64,000 bases of DNA, from assembly GCF_040958095.1 (NCBI RefSeq), contig NC_091193.1, forward strand, positions 23,166,401 to 23,230,400, written 5' to 3'. This stretch comes from Procambarus clarkii. Lineage: Eukaryota; Arthropoda; Malacostraca; Decapoda; Cambaridae. This document shows positions 26,001-39,809 of the stretch, in pieces (the stretch's first letter is position 1; every line of letters begins with the position of its first letter). The translations under genes were made by a program, and so were the position numbers. The notes under the pieces were generated by a model. The model was not told the DNA's origin, ran no database searches, and saw only the letters and a list, made by a program, of their open reading frames with translations.

Positions 26001-29000
26001 AGAGATCCTTGAAGTGGGTACAGATGGAGAGGGAAGCACAGAATATAGAAAGGATTTTCAGGCTTGGCCAGTACAACAAGGACAAAGATCGATTGATAAA
26101 AGTGGTTTTCAAAAGCGAGGACACAAAAGAAGAAATTCTAGCAAAGAAGAGCAGCCTATTCAATGTACAGAAGTTCAAGATGATATTCCTGCAGAGGAAT
26201 ATGACCAGGGAGGAGTGATCGAGGGCAGCAGCAGCGAGGAAGGAGCGCAGAGAGACAGGAATCAGGAAACCACAGGCCGGAACCCTCCACAGACACTTCA
26301 ACAGCAGCAGTGGGAGGAGGATCACACCCACCTCCCACCCAATAGAAGCCCTACCTGCCCCAGCCCCTATGCTCCCCCACCACCCTAAGCCCTCTCTTCT
26401 CCCCCACCCCACTATCCCCTTCCCTCTCCTCCACCCCCTTAAGCCCTTTCTCCCCCTCATCCCCAAGCCCTTCTTTCTCTCCCCCCCAAGCCCACCCTCC
26501 TCCCCTAACCACCCAAGCCCCCCTCTTTTCCATACCCCCCCAAGCCCTCCCTTCTCTCCCACCCCTCCAAGCCCTCCCTTTGCCCCTATCCTCTCCAAAC
26601 CAGATCCTCCAAGGCCCCTCACAACCCAGGTCCCCCTCATAACCCAGGGCTCACCCTTCCCCCTCCCCATCCCAGACCCTCCATGTTTACCAACTCCAGT
26701 GGAATCAACAGAAACTGAGGATGGACAGAAAAGAGTCAGCTTCAAGGTGATGTACTCAAACATTGATGGGATTATAAGCAAAGCAAGTGAACTTATGGAA
26801 AGAGCACAAGAAGTAAATCCAGATGTAATTGGACTCACGGAAACAAAACTCTCAGGAATCATAACAAATGCGGTGTTCCCCCAGAAATACACTGTAATAA
26901 GGAAAGAGAGGGAGGGTAAGGGAGGAGGTGGAGTGGCCCTAGTCATGAGAATTAATGGAGTTTCAAGGAGATCGTTATCCCAGGCTGTGAAGGGTTTAGA
27001 GACTACATAATAGGCACCATGATTTTGGGAGGACCAATAGTAGTAGCAGTGTTATATAACCCTCCACCAAATGACAAAAGACCCAGGCATGAGTATGACA
27101 GAAACCCCATGGCAGTTAACAATACAACCGAGAGGGCAGCCTCTACTGCCTGTAGAATTCGATCCCATCTGCTCATCATGGGGTGACCTTAATCACGGAA
27201 GGATAGACTGGGAGAACAAGGATCTGCATGGAGGAGAGGAAACATGGAGAGCTAAACTACTGGAGGTGGCAACAAGAAACTTTTTAAGCCAGCATGTCAG
27301 AGAACCTACAAGGGTGAGGGGAAACGATGAACCAGCAAGACTTGACCTAGTATTCACACTGAATGAGTCCGACATAAGGGAAATTGACTTTGAGGCCCCA
27401 GTAGGAATGAGCGATCACAGTGTACTGACATTTGAGTATCTGGTCGAAGAAGGGTTAAAGTACTCGAGAAAGGGAACTGAAAGCAAAAGGCTAGCATTAC
27501 GTAAGGGAAACTATGAGGAGATGAGAAAATTCCTAACGGATATAACATGGGAAACAGAGCTAAGGGGAAAGACGGGCCAAGACATGATGGAATACATCAC
27601 ACTGAAATGTAAGGAGGCAGCAGAAAAGTTTATCCTGGTCCAAAAGGTCAAAAATGAAATGCAGATGAGAAACCCATGGTTTAATTTCAGATGTAAGCTA
27701 GCTAAGCAAGAAAGTAAAGGAGCATGGAGAACCTATAGAAATAACAGGACACCTGAGAGCAGAGAAGGATACCAGAGAGCCAGGAATGACTACGTCAGGG
27801 TAAGAAGAGAGGCAGAAAGGCAATATGAAAACGACATAGCAAGCAAGGCTAAGACTCTACCCAAATTGCTACACAGCCACATCAGGAGAAAGACAACAGT
27901 GAAGGAACAGGTAATGAAACTGAGGATAGGGGCAGACAGATTCACTACAAACGACAAAGAAGTGTGTAAGGAACGCGATAGGAAATTCCAGGAAGTCTTC
28001 ACATTGGAGCAAGGAGAAGTTCCAGAGATAAGGGAAGGAATAGTTAACCAGGCACCACTAGAGGAATTTGAGATTACCAGTGGGGATGTAAGGAAGCTTT
28101 TGCTAGAGTTCGAGGTAACAAAGGCTATAGGCCCGGATGGAATATCACCATGGATACTAAAGGAAGGAGCAGAAGCACTGTGCCTGCCACTCTCCATGGT
28201 GTATAACAAATCACTGGCAACAGGTGAACTGGCAAAAATTTGGAAAACGGCGAATGTTGTTCCGATATACAAGAAGAGGGATAGACAGGAAGCACTGAAC
28301 TACAGGCCAGTGTCCCTAACTTGCATACCATGCAAGTTAATGAAGAAAATTGTGCGAAAAAAGCTAGTGGAACATCTGGAGCGAAGGAACTTTGTGACAA
28401 CACCAACATGGTTTCAGGGATGACAAGTCATGCCTCACAGGATTAATTGAATTCTACGATCAGGCAACAAGCATCAGACAAGAGAGGGGTTGGCAGACTG
28501 CATATTTTTAGATTGCCGGAAAGCCTTTGACACAGTTCCACACCAGAGACTAGTGTGAAAGCTAGAGATGCAGGCAGGAGTGAAAGGGAAGGTACTCCAT
28601 TGGATAAGGGAGGATCTAAGTAACAGAAGACAGCGAGTCACTGTGAGGGGCGAGGTCTCAGATAGGCGAGACGTCACCAGTGGAGTCCAGCAGGGTTCAG
28701 TCCTTGGACCCATACTGTTTCTTATATATGTAAATGATCTTCCAGATGGTATAGAATCATTCCTCTCATTGTTTGCTGATGATGCAAAAATTATGAGGAG
28801 TAAGACAGAGGAAGATAGTATGAGGCTACAAGATGACCTTGACAGACTGAATGAATTGTCCAACAAATGGCTATTAAGGTTCAACCCGAGTAAATGTAAG
28901 GTAATGAAACTAGGCAGTGGAAACAGGAGGCCAGACACAGGATACCGAATGGGGGAGGAAGTCCTTCATGAAATGGACAGAGAGAAAGATCTGGGAGTTG

Positions 29001-32000
29001 ATATCACACCAAACCTGTCTCCTGAAGCCCACATCAAAAGAATAACATCTGCAGCGTATGTGAGGCTAGCTAGCATCAGAACTGCCTTCACGAACCTGTG
29101 TAAGGAATCATTCAGAACCTTATATACCACATATGTAAGACCAATCCTGGAGTATGCAGCCCCAGCATGGAGCCCGTACTTTGTCAAGCACAAGGCGAAA
29201 CTTGAAAAAGTTCAGAGGTATGCCCACTAGAAAGGCTGTGGGAAATGCACCTCGCAACACTGGAAGACAGAAGAGTAAGGGGAGACATGATCACTACCTA
29301 CAAAATTCTCAGAGGAATTGACGGGTAGATAAAAATAAACTGTTTAACGCAGGTGGTACTTGAACAATGGGACACAGGTGGAAACTGAGTATCCAAATGA
29401 GCCACAGGGATGTTAGAAAGAACTTTTTCAGTGTCAGTAGTTAACAGATGGAATGCATTAGGCAATGATGTGGTGGAGGTTGACTCCATACACAGTTTCA
29501 AATATAGATATGATAGAGCCCAGTAGGCTCAGGAATCTGTACACCAGTTGATTGACAGTTGAGAGGTGGGACCAAAGAGCCAGAGCTACACCCCCGCAAG
29601 CACAACTAGGTGAGTACACGACCTTCGCCTCTAGCATCAGCCTTAGAACTGAAGAACTGAAGGGTGGATAGCCGGTGCAGGGGTCTAGGGCTCCCCCTTC
29701 CCCCTCCCGGGGAGGGGGGAAGCTGCGCAGACAACTGCACGGCGACGTGTGACATCATGCTCGTTTCTTTTTGGGGAGTTCTATCCACTTGTTTGGATTT
29801 TGTTGCAATTTTTCATCAGAATAGGGGTTTGTTTTTGGACGCTTATCTTTCTGGGTGCCTGACCTGGTTGATGGCAGACATAGAATGCTTCCAACCACAC
29901 GGTGGTTTCTATAGGCCATTGCTCCTTATGCCTCTCTGAAGGGGCCAGGTTCTGGCTCGTGATCCCCGGTAGGCCCACAGAACTCCATACACATGACTTA
30001 TGCCAAAGTCTGACATTAGCATATCAGCCTGGCTAGTTTCGGGGAGCAAAAGGGGCTTCCCCCCAGAAAAACAGCGTAGAATGTAATGAACCACCATTTT
30101 CTGGACGAGCCCCAGAGGCTTCCCAAAGTTATTCAAACTGACATGTGCCATATTAGTTTGGTGTCATCGGTTACGGGAGTTCTGTATGCCTACCGGAGAC
30201 CAGAGTCAGAACCTGGTCCACTCAGAGAGGCGCAGGGAGCAATGGCCATTATGATCATTCTACATTTAGAGTATGTCATGTCTGCCATTGACCGAGAAGG
30301 GCACCCAGAAAGATAGGTTCAACAATACAAACTCCCAACTGGTAAAAAACCAGCAGTGAAAGTTATGAAACATCATTTTCTGGGTAAGCTCCTGAGGCTT
30401 CCCGGAGCTTACCAGGCTGATATGTATGTATTAGACTGTGGCATCAGTCGATTGGAGTTCTTGCCTACCGGGGACCACGAGCCAGAACCTGACCCCCCCC
30501 CCCTCAGAGAGGCTAGGAGAGCAATGGCCTATGGAAGCCCCCATGTATTTGGAAGCATTCCATATCTGCCATCGACTGGGGTTTGGCACCCAGAAAGATA
30601 GGCATAACAAAAGAAGCTACATACAAAAAAAAAAATTACTGCTCGTCCGAGTACCCGGGAAGCGGCAGCGCAGCAGGTCTCGAGATGAAGACGAGACACC
30701 AGGCCACGACAGACATCCCAAAGCAACACAAAGCCAGAGAGGGCCTGAAACATTCACAAGATACCTGGTGGCCAGGACCCTGTTCGACCTCCAAATCCCC
30801 CCGCCAGAATGTCGACTCAAGACATATTACCAAAAACTGCGGACAGAGCAGCATACTTATGCACATCGTGAGCACGAGGGTAGATCACAGACTGGCTAGA
30901 CTTGATTACACTGTGGACAACCTGAGAAACATGAGCCAGGGAAACTGGATCCACCCAGAGTGCGTCCACGGACACCGAACCAGTAGCCCGCAGGTAACAA
31001 CGTAAAGCCGCCACTGGACATAAGATATGATGCAACCCCTGCCTAACCAACCAAGCATCCACAATCATCAGACCCCTCTGAAAGCCAGAAAAGAAGAAGG
31101 CTGCAAATGAACAAAACAACCCCCAAGACAAAAAGAGCAGGAACCTCTGTGCTGGAGAAGAGCATGAAGCTCTCCCACCTGACCCCCCAGAGGCCAAAGC
31201 CAACAAAAACAAGGCTTTCAGAAAACAATCTCGAATTGAAGGGGCCACAGCAAACCAATGTGAGGAAAGAAAAGAAAGTACACAGTCCAAAGACCAAGAC
31301 GGCTCAAGCGGCCCACAAAAAAAAGGAGGTAAAAAAATGCACTGGAAAGCTTGTGGAATGGAGCAAAAGTGACATCCACCCGAATGCAAGCTGCATCGGC
31401 TCTGTCAATGCCGCATGATAAGAAGCGACAGCATTCAGCATGAGATGCCTGTCCAGAAAGAGTCAAGAGAGAAAGGACAAAACAACATTCACACAGACAA
31501 CTTCCTCCGAAGGGAAAGGAAATGGCATAAAGACCACCAGGAGACTTCATACTGTCGCTGATAGTATGAAGTTATGAGTTCACCAGGAACTCAAACCCGG
31601 CAAATTGAGATCCAGATCTGTGGCTAGCAGACACTCGGACCAGCTGGGAGCCCACACAAACCAGTCGTCCAGGTAGGCCAGAACCCAAAGATCTAGTAGA
31701 TGAAGACGGGCCACTACGCCCTGGTTAACCACGTGAAAATGAGAGGTGCCGGTTTCAGACCAAATGGAAGGCACCAAAAGCGATAAGCCTGTGGCCCTAC
31801 CACGAATCGTAACCAATCCCTGAACCCCATATGAACAGGAATGTGCCAATAAGAGTCCTCGAGACCCAGAGAAACCATCCAAGCACCCAGCTCGAGGAGA
31901 AGCCAGACCTGGGACATCCGAAATGAGGGACACAGAATCAAACAGTTCAGACAGGATAAATCCAGAATGAACCGAAGATTTGCACAGTACCATTTCAGAA

Positions 32001-35000
32001 CTGGAAACAAGCGGGAAACCTACCTGAGAGACGAAGTCGTTTCGCCTACGCTCAAGCGTACCCACTCTAAGATGACCCAACAGAGAGACGGGAGGAAGCT
32101 TGCCCTACCTGCCCCAAACCCCCAGCAGGACGAGCTGCCCAACACTATGAAAAGTTGAAAGAAATGACCTGATAAGCCCACGAATTCCCCCCCCCCATTG
32201 CCCAGCTAAAGGGCCGACGCAACTTCCGAGAAGCCTACTTCCACACACAGCGAACACCACGCCAACCAGACGAAGAAGGCCCCGGAGGACAGACTGGCTC
32301 AGAAACTGGCACCGAAGGCCCACCCTTGATCTTCCAAAACCCAAGGCATGATTACCAAAGAGGACCAAGAGCCACCCCCCTTTCAACCCCCCCGAGTTCC
32401 AACAATTCTGAAATGGGGCGGCAACTAGCAGAAGCCGCTGACAAAAACTGGGCAGCACAATCCTCTGGAAATAAGAGGAAAGAACTGAGACAAAGATTGC
32501 AGAGCCAGGGCCAAAACCGAATCTAGAGAGAAAGCAAGGATGACTTGCCAACACGCGAGCAGAGGTAAAAAACATAAACATCACCTCCCAGAGGATCGGC
32601 ACAAACAGCTTTAGCAAAGCAGCCTATGCATTGGCAGCCAAAACCAGAACCCCAGCTGAAGGCCCCTCACTCGACGCCCCCCCACATCCTCTGAAAGCCA
32701 GTCCAAACACAGCTCCAAAGACCGAAGAAACACAAGACCAAGGCTAAATGACTGTGAGCTCGATGATCATCAGCAGCCAAAGCAACCGCATGAGTGGAAA
32801 CCTGAGCATGTAATTGCACCAGACCCACATCATGAGAAAGTGCAGGGGCAAAGAGGCACTCATTGAGGAACTCCAGTGAGCCCCCTAAGTATACCGGCAA
32901 CATCGAAGACACCTCTCGCAACTCAAGCATGTGTGTCCGACAAAACCTGTCAAGCTCCCAAAGGCACCTGGAAACAAACCTGAAGGGTAGAACGGGAAGC
33001 CCAAGACCCCCGACATACCCCAAGGCCGAAATCAATGCCAAGCAATGAAGCCCTCAAATGGGAGTGAGACCCGAACGTCTAAGGGAAGATAACCCTGAAA
33101 TGCAAGGGAAGTACTTAACGGGCACCTAGGGAAGGTAGTCCTAGGTGCATGCAGCCCAGCGTACTGAGAACACCTGGTGAACACACCACTACACAGAGCT
33201 GGCACAGCCACAAAGGCAAAATCCAGGCAGGAAAGCGAAGCCAGAGGTGACATCTGGACACCAGGCACATCAATCAAGAATTGGGATGGTGTGCCGCCTG
33301 AGCGGGCTGCCCCTTTCCTCTTTCAAGGGAGAAGGGTTTTTTTTTTTTTTTGTGTGTGTGGGGGGGGGGGGAGGAGTTCTTTGGCTCTGTTCAGATGTAG
33401 GTTGCAACTTTTACCAGTTGGGGTTTGTATTGTTTCCCCTATCTTTCTCGGTGCCCTCCCCGGTCGATGGCAGGCATGAAATACTCTAAAAGTAGAATGC
33501 TCATGATGGCCATTGCTCCCTGCGATGAAACTGGTCCACTCCCTGTGAGTGGACCAAGTTCTGTCTCTGGTCTCTGGTAGGCATACAGAACTCCCGTGAC
33601 TGATGACACGAAACTAATATGGCACATGTCAGTTTGGATAGCTTCAGGGAGCCAACGGGGCTCCCTACAGAAAACTCACCTGAAAGATCTGAAGTTGTTC
33701 CCTCGTCACCTTCTATGGTACAGTCCCGTTTGGTAACATCAAGCCCTACAAGTAAAACCCAGCATTAAATGTAATGAAATGCCTTTTTTCTGGCAGAGCC
33801 CTGGTTGCTTCCTGAAGCTATCGTTCAAGGATTGCTCCATTCTAATAGGTCACATCAGCCACAGTAGTTTTGTTTGGCCTACTGGGGACAGGAACTAGAA
33901 CCTGGCACTCTCACAGATGTACAAGAAGCAAGTGATAATCCACCACCCTACTAAGATAAATATCCAGAAAACTAGCACAGCTTTACACACAACTCAAGGA
34001 TTCACAGAAAACAAAGCCACAAAACTGCCAAACAACTCCACAACAATGCAAACAAAACAATAGATTCGCTTGAAACTAAACTGAATCCATTAGCAACGAT
34101 AGTCACCATTAGGTGGCCTAGCCCCAGCCCACAGCCAGCTTCCCTGAGCACTTCTGAAGCTGATGAACAACCCACCAATGAACCTCAAGGATAGGGAGGG
34201 AATCAAGTAGCCATCATGGATCTACCAGAAAAGGCATTTCACTATATTCAATGCCTGTTTTCTGGGAGAGACCCTAGTGGCTTCCTGAAGCTAACCAACT
34301 AATGAGAATGAAAACATGGGACTTACCATGGAAGAGGAGAGGCATCAGGTATTAAGATGAAGAGAAGTAATTATCAAAAGAAGGCACTAAGCCGGAATAA
34401 TATAAATATAACGCAACAGATGCAAGGCAAAGAGTCAGTCCATAAAGAGCTCGACCTCACCACTCTGCAGTGGATTAGACCTGATGACCGTCAGGACTCC
34501 AGCGGCCGCTCGCATTCTAGAGTCACTAATCTTCTTGTAGATTAGATGAAGAGAATCCAGGCTGGTAGACACGGCCCAAAGCAACATACAAACAACTAGG
34601 ACCAGGAATGTTAACCAAATACTAGTCCACCAGAACACACTTAGCCTGCCAAAACCTTAAAGCCTGAATATCAATCCAGGACATGTTGGAGAAGACCAAT
34701 GCCAAGGCCGTGTACTGTACTATACTTGCAAATATCGTAAACTCGAGGGTAGACCACAGGCTGGCTAGACTTAATGACACTGCAGATGACCTTGTAAATG
34801 CGAGCCTTGGAAAAAAATGGTACCAACCAACAACACACCAACTGAGGCAGAACCAGTGGCCAAACAATTCCAGCAACTGATGTGACCCATTAGAATGGAG
34901 CAATTTCAGTGAGATAGCTTCAGGGAGCCACTGGGAAAATGTAGAGAATATAGCCACTGTACTACTGAGTAGGCAAATGAATGCAATATTTTGGAAATAA

Positions 35001-36079
35001 TTTCATAAACCAACAGCATACCTGGCAGGTGATGACCGAGTACTGGTGAGGCAGGTTTCTCTCCAGAATCGTCCAATGAAAACATTGATTCTGACTCTGT
35101 CTCTGATCCACTGTCATCATTTTGCAACTGCTGGTAAGTACATAAAAATGTTAAGCCTTTATCAGAAAGCAAGTTCATATACACCAATATATATAAGGCC
35201 ATAATTAACAGACAGTATTGACACACATGCAGGTGAATGAAAAAACATATACCGTATTTTAATTTTGCAATAATTTAATGGTTTATTACAGTTGTTTGAA
35301 CAGAGCACAAAGTGCCTCTTATCCTTTGTATCAGGTCACTGAAATTTCTTGACATTTAGGTTCTTTGTTGTACAGTATTTATGACTGAAATAAAATTAAT
35401 TACTGTATAAGATCACTTATCCGAATTATATAGAAAGGACACCCTGCTGGATAAACTAGACATGCTGATAAGCAGAATTTTTATCGGGGAAGTCCAAGTT
35501 AAAATTTTTGCAATTTTTTCCTTCCTTAGGGTTCTATTCCAGAATTTTTCTATTCCATCCAGAATTTAAGATACAAATCTGACTAACGCGGTCGAGTGTG
35601 CTAGGGTTATCGGAGTGAGCCCGGCTCCTTCCCCACCACCGACACCCTATCATCCCATACACTCTCTCTTAACCACTGGACTGCACCAACCGAGAAAACT
35701 CGGTCGGTGGGAAACTGCACCAACTGAGAAATGATTTTTTCGTACCCATTCAAAATGTGTATGCGGTTGGCTGTGTACGAAATGGACTCATAAGACCTCC
35801 AGTGAGAGGCATCCATCTTGGAAAAAAATCCCAGAATGCCTTAGGGCTGCTGGCTGGGTTAGTACTGAGTAAACAACCATGGGTGGCTCACGCACCTCTG
35901 GCTCCCAAACACCTGTCGGACACGGTGTTGAAAGATCGCGAGCTGTCGGTGAATTTTTTGGGAACACTTGATTTCATGCGCACAGGGGAAATTTCACAAT
36001 AAACTTGGCACATCACAGTGGTTAAAGTTCACATAGTTCAACTCAACATCCATCCATGGCCGGCTGGCTGGCCGGCTGG

Positions 36080-36150
<71 letters not shown>

Positions 36151-39100
36151 CCTATCTCTCTGCCTGCCTGCCTGCCTGCCAGCCAGCCTGCCTCCCTCCC
36201 TCCCTCCATGCCGATCTCTCTCTCCCTAATTTTCCCATCCTCCCTCACTACTTCCCTCCCTTCCTGCCTACCTCCTAGCATCTCTTCCTCCCTCCCTCTC
36301 TCACTAATTCTCCCCCTCTCTCACATACTGCCTTCCACCTAAGCTTCCCCATCCATCCACCCACCAGTCAGTCAGCCATCACTGATGCAATGTGTGCATT
36401 TGGAGCCAATATAGTGATGGTGCACAGATGTTCCTTGATTGTGCAGATATGTAAAACAGTCACAGAATGAACACTCCAGCCTCATGACAAATCAAAATAA
36501 CAGGAACAATTGGCCGTGAATCTGTAAAGTTACAGGGTAGAAGGCACTCTAGAATGGTGGTGCCCAACACTGTCAGTGGGCAAACTGGACCATCTCCCAT
36601 CCACCCACCTTGACGGACCGCTTCCTACCCGAACATAGTTCGCGTAGCATGACTCCCCAACCCCAATCGGGAAACTGGAACTTTTGGATAACTCAAGTTC
36701 GGAAACCAAGTGGTGCTCTGTATCTGAATTGCTATTCAAATATGGCAAAGTTTTCCAAGAAAATTACTTCGCTGCGAAAATACCTGAATTACCCAAATAT
36801 TGGGATCAGCGGGCTTCAAATAAGCGAGTTCATACAGTACACACTAAATAAAGTGACATACTAGACTATACAGTATTCAAGCACACTGCTACCAAAGATG
36901 ATTTTGGAACATGAAACTCAAAGCCTTGCATTTAGTACCATTAACCACCATGCTGCGCGGCCTTAAAATATGACTTTCCCATAGTGTGCCGAAAATAAAT
37001 TCTTCACAGAAGAATTGCCCGAAACGCTTTGCGTAATAGTGGCTTTAGGCATTGTATGTACCAGCTCTATCTATAAATTCATCAATGTTTGTATCTCACC
37101 TTGTATGTATGCACTTTACCTGAATAAACATTTGATTTGATTTGATTTGAAAAAATTATTTTCCCTTCTCATATTGTTAAAATGCAGTCTCTGATCACGA
37201 GAAACTAACAAAAAATATTGTAGGCGACATACTTTAGTTGTGATGGAGCTGAGAAGTTGAGCAAATTATGGGCACTGAGTGATGAAGTGCTCGGGGGACA
37301 CTCGATCCCGCTACCCCGTGGGGCGGGGTAGCGGGATCGCTATTCTCTTGATCACAGGCAGGAGAGATACATAATAATTTACAAGTGGAAAATAGTAGAG
37401 GGCTGGTCCCAAACCTGCACACAGAAATAACACCACATGAGACCAGAAGGCAGTACAGGATGTGCAGAATACCCCCCATTAAAAAGCAGAGGTGCAATAG
37501 GTACTCTGAGAGAGAATTCTATCAATATCAGAGACCCGAAACTGTTCAATACGCTTCCACTACACATAAGGGGCATAAATGGCTCTAGGGCACCAGCTTC
37601 TGAGTATCAAGTGAACTGGTTTGAATCTTCCTCATGGCTCATACTAATTTTCACATTGATACATCATGTTAATGTAGTTTCACTGTATTATTATTACAAT
37701 ACTGTATTACAATTATGATTAACCCTTAGACCGCACATATTACCGCGAATTTAGGGAGCATAACATCGAAAAATATTCAAATCATGTAAAAATAACTTAA
37801 AAATGTTAAATAAATCTCCATGTTATTGGCTTCAGTGTCATGAAACTCTCATAAAAATATTTTCAGAAAATTTATTTTAGACAAATTTTTGAAAAATAAG
37901 AACAGCTCCTAATAAATGTAACTGAAGGATTATTCAGTAATAAAGAAATGCAACCACCTATCCTATGCTCAAAGAAGACAAATAATAGTAAGAAGTGTCC
38001 ACAAAGTGGATATGCAGTTGGTGCCTTTATATCATTGCTGAGTAATACATAACAACACAAAACATAATGAATAACTGTTAATATGATCTATTTTGTTATA
38101 TATCATATAAATACACTGTCCAATGTTAATATATGTTACTTTTCGGTTACTGTGTTACATCAATGTCCCAAAAATATTTTTTTTAGGGGAATTTTTTTTT
38201 TAAGATTTTAGTTATTTTTTTCTTCTTTATTTATTTGATTTTGTTTAAACCTTTACATCCTGGAGAATGCATATGATTTCATAACTATGTGAAGCTAGAA
38301 TGAAATTGGTCAACAAATAAGTCAGTCACAACTAGCAAAACTTGGGACCTTAACTTTTGTTGGCTGATTTTTTCTCTGATTCCAAACTCTATTTTCTTTG
38401 TCTCTTTAGGTTGTTTTGATGATTAGGGACCATATTAGGGCTTTTTCACTTATATAAAGGATACCCTAAATATATCCCTTAAATCATTATATTTATTATA
38501 ATTATCCCTATATTTTGTGTTTTTTTGAGGTTATTTTTTTTGAGATATATACAAGAGTTGTTACATTTTTGTACAGCCACTAGTACGCGTAGCGTTTTGG
38601 GCAAGTCCTTAATCCTATGGTCCCTGGAATACGATCCCCTGCCGCGAAGAATCGCTTTTTCATCCAAGTACACATTTTACTGTTGCGTTAAACAGAGGCT
38701 ACAGTTAAGGAATTGCGCCCAGTAAATCCTCCCCGGCCAGGATACGAACCCATGACATAGCGCTCGCGGAACGCCAGGCGAGTGTCTTACCACTACACCA
38801 CGGAGACTGCCTAAAACTGCCACGGAGACTGCCTTCTTGACTTCACTTCAACACATATTGTCCTACAACTTTCACATATTCGAGTATGAATGCCAAACAA
38901 TATTTATTAAAACATACAATTAAATTAATGAATTAAAACTACCTTTATTCATTGTTGATAACTTCAACTTCAATTATCTCTGAAACCAGAGTTTCAACTT
39001 TGAGTAGCTTCTAAAATTCGTCATTAACCAATTCTCACTCTTTTGACATATTGTGTGCTCTGCTGTCTGTTCTACAATCCCATCAGAATGGATTTTTCAC

Positions 39101-39771
39101 AAACTATATATTTGGGGTTATAATTTTTTTTGGTCTAAATTTGCCGAATATTTCAAAAGTCCTAGTGATGATTTTTTTTACAGTACAGAGCACCACTTGG
39201 TTTCCGAACTTTAGTTATCCGAAACTTCCAGTTTCCCGATTGGGGTTGGGGAGTCATGCTATCTGAAGGAAGGGGTCCGCCAAGCGCCACGCCGGCCTGT
39301 GGTGGTGGGTGGGATATGGTCCAGTTTGCCCACTGTGACTTCACAGATTCATGGCCTATTATTGCTATTATTTTGAATTGTCATAAGGCTGGAATGTTCA
39401 TTCTGTGCTTTTGTTTTATATATCTGCATAATCAAGAAATCTCCGTGGTGTCTCAGTCAGTCTGCGTGGTGTAGCAGTCTCCGTGTCAGCAGTGGTGGTG
39501 TCAGCAGTCTCCGTGGTGTAGTGGTAAGACACTCGCCTGGCGTTCCGCGAGCGCTATGTCATGGGTTCGTATCCTGGCCGGGGAGGATTTACTGGGCGCA
39601 ATTCCTTAACTGTAGCCTCTGTTTAACGCAACAGTAAAATGTGTACTTGGATGAAAAAACGATTCTTCGCGGCAGGGGATCGTATTCCAGGGACCATAGG
39701 ATTAAGGACTTGCCCGAAACGCTACGCGTACTAGTGGCTGTACAAGAATGTAACAACTCTTGTATATATCT

Positions 39772-39809
<38 letters not shown>

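Larger units (their letters stand above)
25710..29620 (+). mobile_element. CR1/L2-like LINE (family 1), nearly full-length copy
   Basis: ORF1 region, a C-rich proline spacer (26.33-26.70 kb), then an ORF2 with endonuclease, reverse transcriptase and C-terminal domain, and the 3' end GCAAGCACAACTAGGTGAGTA. It is the longest copy of the family here, about 3.9 kb. At least four frame breaks (near 27005, 28420, 28555 and 29230) inactivate it. It is antisense to MDC1 within the intron between exons 6 and 7, and abuts DIRS-B. Confidence 0.88.
30340..33675 (-). mobile_element. DIRS retrotransposon copy C with both terminal repeats
   Basis: Left terminal repeat 30340-30640 (AAAAAACCAGCAGTGAAAG start), right terminal repeat 33262-33675 ending CTCCCTACAGAAAAC. 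The body on the minus strand has a gag-like region (33.04-32.1 kb), RT (32.08-31.58 kb, with intact YLDDWFVWAP) and tyrosine recombinase (31.55-30.65 kb). RNase H and the linker are deleted at about 31575. Its right end lies 4 bases from the donor site of predicted MDC1 exon 6. Confidence 0.85.

Noticed and set aside
34490..34520. GCGGCCGC followed by TCTAGA, resembling a cloning linker
   Set aside because: It lies within DIRS-like sequence that continues on both sides with no vector similarity that I can see. Two restriction sites 6 bases apart can occur by chance.
36018..36281. Two overlapping open frames on both strands (GRQA and LPAC repeats)
   Set aside because: They are translations of GCAG/TGCC simple repeats. 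No start context, no domain, and both strands are open for trivial reasons.
39485..39570. Functional tRNA gene
   Set aside because: A and B boxes are present but the flanks continue as SINE body with poly(A), and the acceptor stem does not pair as in a tRNA gene. The same holds for the tRNA-like parts at 7.3, 8.3, 8.6, 56.9 and 59.8-60.4 kb.
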